The notes beneath the pieces are model-generated. The model saw only the letters and a program-made list of their open reading frames with translations, had not been told where the DNA came from and did no database searches. A DNA stretch of 64,000 nt from Streptomyces collinus Tu 365 (lineage in GTDB: Bacteria; Actinomycetota; Actinomycetes; Streptomycetales; Streptomycetaceae). The stretch spans positions 5,724,170-5,788,169 of the forward strand of contig NC_021985.1 of assembly GCF_000444875.1 (NCBI RefSeq). Direction: 5' to 3'. The position numbers were made by a program, and so were the translations under genes. Positions 59,912-64,000 of the stretch are shown here, in pieces (positions within the stretch are counted from its first letter, which is position 1; each line of letters begins with the position of its first letter).

Positions 59912-61042
59912 GTGTCCGCCGAGAGCACGCCGGAGCCCGGCATACCCGAATCCGTGGTGACCGGCCCCCGCAGAGGCAGGGGCAGCCGCCGCACGGCGCG
60001 CGGCAAGGGCCGCAGGGCCCTGCGCGTCACGGCCTGGACGGCCGCGGGCGTGGTCGCGCTGGGCGGCGTCGGCGCGGGGTACGTCTACTTCAAGCTCAAC
60101 GGCAACATCAGGAGCGTCGACATCGACCAGGCCCTCGGCGCCGACCGGCCGGGCAAGGCCGGCAACGGCTCGGAGAACATCCTGGTCCTCGGCTCGGACA
60201 CCCGCTCTGGCAGCAACCGGGCGCTGGGCGGGGGCGCCGACGACGGCAGTGCCCGCTCCGACACGGCGATGATCGTCCACGTCTACCAGGGGCACCGCAG
60301 GGCGTCCGTGGTCTCCGTGCCCCGCGACACCCTCATCGACCGGCCCGCCTGCACCGACACCAAGGGCGGCAGCCACCCGGCCGCCTCCGGTGTCATGTTC
60401 AACTCCGCGTACTCCACCGGCGGCGCCGCCTGCGCCGTGAAGACGGTCGAGTCGCTGACCGGCCTGCGGATGGACCACTACCTGGAGGTCGACTTCGCCG
60501 GCTTCCAGCGGCTCATCGACGACCTCGGCGGGGTCCCGGTCACCACGACCCGGGCCATCGCCGACCCGCAGAGCCACCTCGACCTCAAGGCCGGCACGCA
60601 CACCCTGGACGGCCGGCAGGCCCTCGGCCTGGTGCGCACCCGGCACGGCGTCGGCGACGGCTCCGACCTCGGCCGCATCCAGCTCCAGCAGGCCTTCGTC
60701 AAGGCCCTGCTCGGCCAGGTCAGGGAGGTCGGCGTCCTCACCAGCCCCAAGAAGCTGTACGACCTCGCCGACACCGCGACCAAGACCGTCACCACCGACT
60801 CCGAACTCGGCTCGGTCAACGCCCTGGTCGACTTCGCGGACGGCCTCAAGGGCATCAGCTCCTCCCGGATGACGATGGTCACCATGCCGGTCCGGTACGA
60901 CCCGGCCGATCCCAACCGGGTGCTCATGCAGAAGGACAAGGCCCAGCTCGTCTGGGACGCGCTGAAGAACGACCGGCGCATCCCGCGGGCCGCCACCCGG
61001 GGCACGGCCACCGGAGAGGCCAAGGGCGTCGTCAGCCCCTGA
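59912..61042 (+). CDS. LCP (LytR-CpsA-Psr) family wall-polymer ligase
   Basis: A 376-residue membrane protein with one N-terminal helix (residues about 40-60, after a basic RRALRVT) and an outer LCP domain. Conserved segments are ILVLGSDTRSGSNRA, RSDTAMIVHV, VVSVPRDTLIDRPAC, FAGFQRLIDDLGGVPV and LVRTRHGVGDGSDLGRIQLQ, with the Arg/Asp residues that bind polyprenyl phosphate. The family attaches teichoic acid or other polymers to peptidoglycan. CTAGGAG precedes the GTG. It could act with the teichoic-type transferase at 19-21 kb. Confidence 0.92.
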   Translation: MSAESTPEPGIPESVVTGPRRGRGSRRTARGKGRRALRVTAWTAAGVVALGGVGAGYVYFKLNGNIRSVDIDQALGADRPGKAGNGSENILVLGSDTRSGSNRALGGGADDGSARSDTAMIVHVYQGHRRASVVSVPRDTLIDRPACTDTKGGSHPAASGVMFNSAYSTGGAACAVKTVESLTGLRMDHYLEVDFAGFQRLIDDLGGVPVTTTRAIADPQSHLDLKAGTHTLDGRQALGLVRTRHGVGDGSDLGRIQLQQAFVKALLGQVREVGVLTSPKKLYDLADTATKTVTTDSELGSVNALVDFADGLKGISSSRMTMVTMPVRYDPADPNRVLMQKDKAQLVWDALKNDRRIPRAATRGTATGEAKGVVSP

Positions 61043-61206
61043 GGACGCGCGTGGCCGCTTTCGCGCGGAGCCCTCTGGAATAGAACAAGCGCACCCCCGG
61101 TTTGGGTGGATGGCCCCAGTCCTGGCAGACTGGTACGTCGGCTCCGGTTCACGCCTCCGCACCCCGCGAATGCGACCCGGCGCCCTCCCGAAACTAGGAG
61201 AACCCC

Positions 61207-61431
61207 TTGAAGCGCGACATCCACCCCGAGTACGTCGAGACGCAGGTCAGCTGCACCTGTGGCGCGTCGTTCACCACCCGTAGCACGATCTCCAGCGGCA
61301 CCATCCGCGCCGAGGTCTGCTCCGAGTGCCACCCGTTCTACACGGGCAAGCAGAAGATCCTCGACACCGGTGGCCGTGTGGCCCGCTTCGAGGCCCGCTT
61401 CGGCAAGGCTGCCGCCGGCTCCAAGAAGTAG
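61207..61431 (+). CDS. rpmE: Ribosomal protein L31, zinc form
   Basis: A 74-residue ribosomal protein of the C+ (zinc-binding) type, with cysteines in SCTCGASF and CSECHPFYTG. MKRDIHPEYVETQVSC is the standard L31 start, translated from TTG with CTAGGAG upstream. Zinc-form L31 is normally replaced by a zinc-free paralogue under zinc limitation; no such paralogue is in this window. It lies between the LCP gene and prfA. Confidence 0.97.
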   Translation: MKRDIHPEYVETQVSCTCGASFTTRSTISSGTIRAEVCSECHPFYTGKQKILDTGGRVARFEARFGKAAAGSKK

Positions 61432-61538
61432 CGAGCCCCATTTCGCCGGTCCACGGTCGCGCCCCCAGCGGGGGTGTGCCCGGGACCGGCGTTTTTGGTC
61501 GCCCGCCAGCCGTTCACCCGCAGTACAGGAGCCGAAAG

Positions 61539-62606
61539 ATGTTCGAGGCCGTCGAGGAGCTCGTCGCCGAGCACGCCGACCTGGAGAAGAAGCTCGCCGA
61601 TCCGTCGGTCCACGCCGACCAGGCGAACGCGCGCAAGCTGAACAAGCGCTACGCCGAGCTGACCCCGATCGTCGCCACGTACCGCTCCTGGAAGCAGACC
61701 GGCGACGACATCGAGACCGCGCGCGAACTCGCCGCCGACGACCCCGACTTCGTCGCCGAGGTCAAGGAGCTGGAGAAGCAGCGCGAGGAGCAGACCGAGA
61801 AGCTGCGCCTGCTGCTCGTCCCGCGTGACCCGAGTGACGACAAGGACGTCATTCTGGAGATCAAGGCGGGCGCCGGTGGTGACGAGTCCGCGCTGTTCGC
61901 CGGTGACCTGCTGCGCATGTACCTGCGCTACGCCGAGCGCGTCGGCTGGAAGACCGAGATCATCGACGCCACCGAGTCCGAGCTGGGCGGCTACAAGGAC
62001 GTCCAGGTCGCGGTGAAGGCACGCGGCCAGCTCGAACCGGGACAGGGCGTGTGGGCCCGGCTGAAGTACGAGGGCGGGGTGCACCGCGTGCAGCGGGTGC
62101 CCGCCACCGAGTCGCAGGGCCGCATCCACACCTCCGCCGCCGGTGTGCTCGTCACGCCCGAGGCGGAGGAGGTCGACGTCGAGATCAACCCGAACGACCT
62201 GCGCATCGACGTCTACCGGTCCTCGGGCCCGGGCGGCCAGTCCGTCAACACCACCGACTCCGCCGTGCGCATCACGCACCTGCCGACCGGTGTCGTCGCC
62301 TCCTGCCAGAACGAGAAGAGCCAGCTCCAGAACAAGGAGCAGGCCCTGCGCATCCTGCGCTCCAGGCTGCTCGCGGCGGCGCAGGAGGAGGCCGAGCGCG
62401 AGGCGGCGGACGCCCGCCGCAGCCAGGTCCGCACCGTCGACCGCTCCGAGAAGATCCGCACGTACAACTTCCCGGAGAACCGCATCTCGGACCACCGCGT
62501 CGGCTTCAAGGCGTACAACCTGGACCAGGTGCTGGACGGCGACCTCGCCGCCGTGATCCAGGCCTGTGTCGACGCCGACTCGGCGGCGAAGCTGGCGGCC
62601 GCGTAA
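61539..62606 (+). CDS. prfA: Peptide chain release factor 1
   Basis: A 355-residue class I release factor recognising UAA and UAG. The PAT tripeptide-type recognition segment lies in VQRVPATESQGRIH and the catalytic GGQ in SSGPGGQSVNTTDSAVR. FEAVEELVAEHADLEKKLAD is the usual N-terminal helix. The ATG is preceded by a weak AGGAGC. It is followed after 32 bases by prmC, whose product methylates the GGQ glutamine, so enzyme and target are encoded together. Confidence 0.97.
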   Translation: MFEAVEELVAEHADLEKKLADPSVHADQANARKLNKRYAELTPIVATYRSWKQTGDDIETARELAADDPDFVAEVKELEKQREEQTEKLRLLLVPRDPSDDKDVILEIKAGAGGDESALFAGDLLRMYLRYAERVGWKTEIIDATESELGGYKDVQVAVKARGQLEPGQGVWARLKYEGGVHRVQRVPATESQGRIHTSAAGVLVTPEAEEVDVEINPNDLRIDVYRSSGPGGQSVNTTDSAVRITHLPTGVVASCQNEKSQLQNKEQALRILRSRLLAAAQEEAEREAADARRSQVRTVDRSEKIRTYNFPENRISDHRVGFKAYNLDQVLDGDLAAVIQACVDADSAAKLAAA

Positions 62607-62638
62607 CCGGCACGTACGAGTTACCACGGAGGACTTGC

Positions 62639-63520
62639 GTGCAGCCAACACCCCGGGGACGCACCCCGAACACCCGCAGTCTGCTGCTCGCCGAGGTGGC
62701 CCAGGCCACCCAGCGGCTGGCCGACGCCGGCGTGCCCTCGCCGCGCACCGACGCGGAGGAGCTCGCCGCGTTCGTGCACGGCGTGAAGCGGGGCCAGCTG
62801 CACCTGGTGAAGGACTCCGACTTCGACGCCCGCTACTGGGAGGTCATCGCCCGGCGCGAGCAGCGTGAGCCGCTGCAGCACATCACCGGGCGGGCCTACT
62901 TCCGCTACCTGGAGCTCCAGGTGGGCCCGGGCGTCTTCGTGCCCCGGCCGGAGACCGAGTCGGTGGTCGGCTGGGCGATAGACGCGGTGCGCGCCATGGA
63001 CGTCGTCGAGCCGTGCATCGTCGACCTGTGCACCGGCTCCGGAGCCATCGCTCTCGCCCTCGCCCAGGAGGTGCCGCGCTCGCGCGTGCACGCCGTGGAG
63101 CTGTCCGAGGACGCCCTGGTGTGGACCCGCAAGAACATGGCCGGGTCCCGGGTCGACCTGCGCCAGGGTGACGCCCTGGCCGCCTTCCCGGACCTCGACG
63201 GACAGGTCGACCTGGTCGTCTCCAACCCGCCGTACATCCCGCTCACCGAGTGGGAGTACGTCGCGCCCGAGGCCCGCGACTACGACCCGGAGCTCGCGCT
63301 GTTCTCCGGCGAGGACGGCCTCGACCTCATCCGCGGCATCGAGCGCACCGCGCACCGGCTGCTGCGCCCCGGCGGCGTCGTCGTCATCGAGCACGCCGAC
63401 ACCCAGGGCGGCCAGGTGCCGTGGATCTTCACCGAGGAGCGGGGCTGGGCCGACGCGGCCGACCACCCGGACCTCAACAACCGCCCCCGGTTCGCGACCG
63501 CGCGCAAGGCGCTGCCGTGA
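62639..63520 (+). CDS. prmC: Release factor glutamine methyltransferase
   Basis: A 293-residue S-adenosylmethionine enzyme that methylates the GGQ glutamine of release factors. The N-terminal helical domain (RSLLLAEVAQATQRLADAGV) is followed by a Rossmann domain with VDLCTGSGAIALALA and the catalytic VVSNPPYIP. PLQHITGRAYFRYLELQVGP is also typical. GTG 62639 has ACGGAGGA upstream. It lies 32 bases after prfA. The TGA overlaps a possible tiny frame that leads to the next gene. Confidence 0.96.
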   Translation: MQPTPRGRTPNTRSLLLAEVAQATQRLADAGVPSPRTDAEELAAFVHGVKRGQLHLVKDSDFDARYWEVIARREQREPLQHITGRAYFRYLELQVGPGVFVPRPETESVVGWAIDAVRAMDVVEPCIVDLCTGSGAIALALAQEVPRSRVHAVELSEDALVWTRKNMAGSRVDLRQGDALAAFPDLDGQVDLVVSNPPYIPLTEWEYVAPEARDYDPELALFSGEDGLDLIRGIERTAHRLLRPGGVVVIEHADTQGGQVPWIFTEERGWADAADHPDLNNRPRFATARKALP

Positions 63521-63570
63521 CCGTCCCCACCACTTCCAGCCCGCAGTACGTGTACGAGGAGGCCCGCTAG
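63517..63570 (+). CDS. Possible 17-residue peptide between prmC and the next gene
   Basis: A GTG overlapping the prmC stop as GTGA opens a 17-codon frame, MTVPTTSSPQYVYEEAR, ending 2 bases before the next ATG. Its last codons contain GAGGAGG, the ribosome site of the following gene. It could couple translation of prmC to that gene. Being so short, it may also be chance. Confidence 0.3.
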   Translation: MTVPTTSSPQYVYEEAR

Positions 63571-63572
63571 AC

Positions 63573-64000
63573 ATGGCACGGCGATACGACACCAACGACG
63601 CGACCGACCGCGTGACGGGTCTGCGCGAGGCCGCGTCCGCCGTCCGCCGGGGCGAGCTGGTGGTGCTGCCGACCGACACCGTGTACGGCATCGGCGCCGA
63701 CGCGTTCTCCTCCGAGGCGGTCGCCGACCTGCTCGCCGCCAAGGGCCGGGGCCGCAACATGCCCACCCCCGTCCTCATCGGCTCCCCGAACACGCTGCAC
63801 GGCCTGGTCACCGACTTCTCCGAGATGGCCTGGGAACTCGTCGACGCGTTCTGGCCGGGCGCGCTGACGCTGGTCGCCCGCCACCAGCCGTCCCTGCAGT
63901 GGGACCTCGGGGACACCCGCGGCACGGTCGCCGTGCGCATGCCGCTGCACCCGGTCGCCATCGAGCTGCTCAACGAGGTCGGCCCGATGGCCGTGTCGTC
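63573..64000 (+). CDS. L-threonylcarbamoyladenylate synthase (Sua5/TsaC), 3' end cut by window
   Basis: The first 142 residues of a YrdC/Sua5-family enzyme that makes threonylcarbamoyl-AMP for the t6A modification of tRNAs. Seen are RRGELVVLPTDTVYGIGADA, KGRGRNMPTPVLI and the late FWPGALTLVARHQPS, VAVRMPLH. In that family the Lys-Arg near KGRxxxxP binds ATP. ATG 63573 has GAGGAGG upstream. It follows prmC, as in many actinobacteria. The gene runs off the right end of the window. Confidence 0.93.
   Translation, partial: MARRYDTNDATDRVTGLREAASAVRRGELVVLPTDTVYGIGADAFSSEAVADLLAAKGRGRNMPTPVLIGSPNTLHGLVTDFSEMAWELVDAFWPGALTLVARHQPSLQWDLGDTRGTVAVRMPLHPVAIELLNEVGPMAVS

Noticed and set aside
1..64000. 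CRISPR arrays, insertion sequences or transposase genes
   Set aside because: I looked for spaced identical repeats and for transposase motifs and saw none. The repeats found are tandem and intergenic, or att-derived.

Overview
The window looks like a stretch of a Streptomyces chromosome. It has very high GC with G/C-ending codons, frequent GTG starts and ATGA/GTGA gene overlaps, a conservon (roadblock - DUF742 - GTPase), two Ku proteins with lysine-rich tails, and the order nrtL-lysA-hom-thrC-thrB-rho-LCP-rpmE-prfA-prmC that I know from Streptomyces core chromosomes. This is a judgement from content; no database was searched.

Layout. 0-2.7 kb: the end of a conservon followed by a StyA-type flavin monooxygenase. 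2.7-7.1 kb: an NlpC/P60 wall hydrolase, a small hypothetical, a TetR regulator and two divergent diiron oxygenase-like genes with a palindrome between them. 7.1-13.3 kb: a proline-rich membrane protein, a degenerate 32-bp tandem repeat, then a minus-strand set for cell wall synthesis (penicillin-binding protein, FtsW/RodA, sensor kinase, lipoprotein). 13.3-19.2 kb: a phosphatase, a degenerate NERD protein and a non-homologous end-joining (NHEJ) cluster (LigD-type polymerase, Ku, unknown, second Ku). 19.3-27.5 kb: a membrane-linked teichoic-acid-type polymerase, a secreted phosphoesterase, a lipoprotein gene broken by an in-frame amber codon, a small SH3-like secreted protein, a NERD protein and small unknowns.

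27.74-49.20 kb is an integrated genetic element. A complete tRNA-Arg(CCG) lies at its right end. A 48-bp exact copy of the tRNA 3' part lies at its left end. Both copies are followed by versions of the same terminator, perfect on the left and decayed on the right, and both ends carry a shared 19-bp motif. Inside are a membrane protein overlapping a SIR2-like/STAND NTPase, then a four-gene operon with visibly lower GC (33.3-43.1 kb): a DUF4338 (DruA-like) protein, a small P-loop ATPase, an unknown protein and a 1.5-kaa protein with a PD-(D/E)xK motif and an FtsK/HerA ATPase. The last three match the order and sizes of the DptF-DptG-DptH (DndFGH) restriction proteins, but no Dnd modification genes or Druantia helicase are present. 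An XRE regulator, a tyrosine integrase whose 5' end appears frameshifted, and a coupled pair (unknown 65-kDa-class protein plus a GIY-YIG-like protein) follow. No conjugation, replication or phage structural genes are seen, so the element reads as a defence island.

49.2-64 kb returns to core genes: a response regulator, the ArgS-like NrtL, lysine/threonine biosynthesis (lysA, hom, thrC, thrB), transcription termination (rho), a wall-polymer ligase, ribosomal protein L31, release factor 1 with its methyltransferase PrmC, and the start of a threonylcarbamoyl-AMP synthase gene cut by the window edge.
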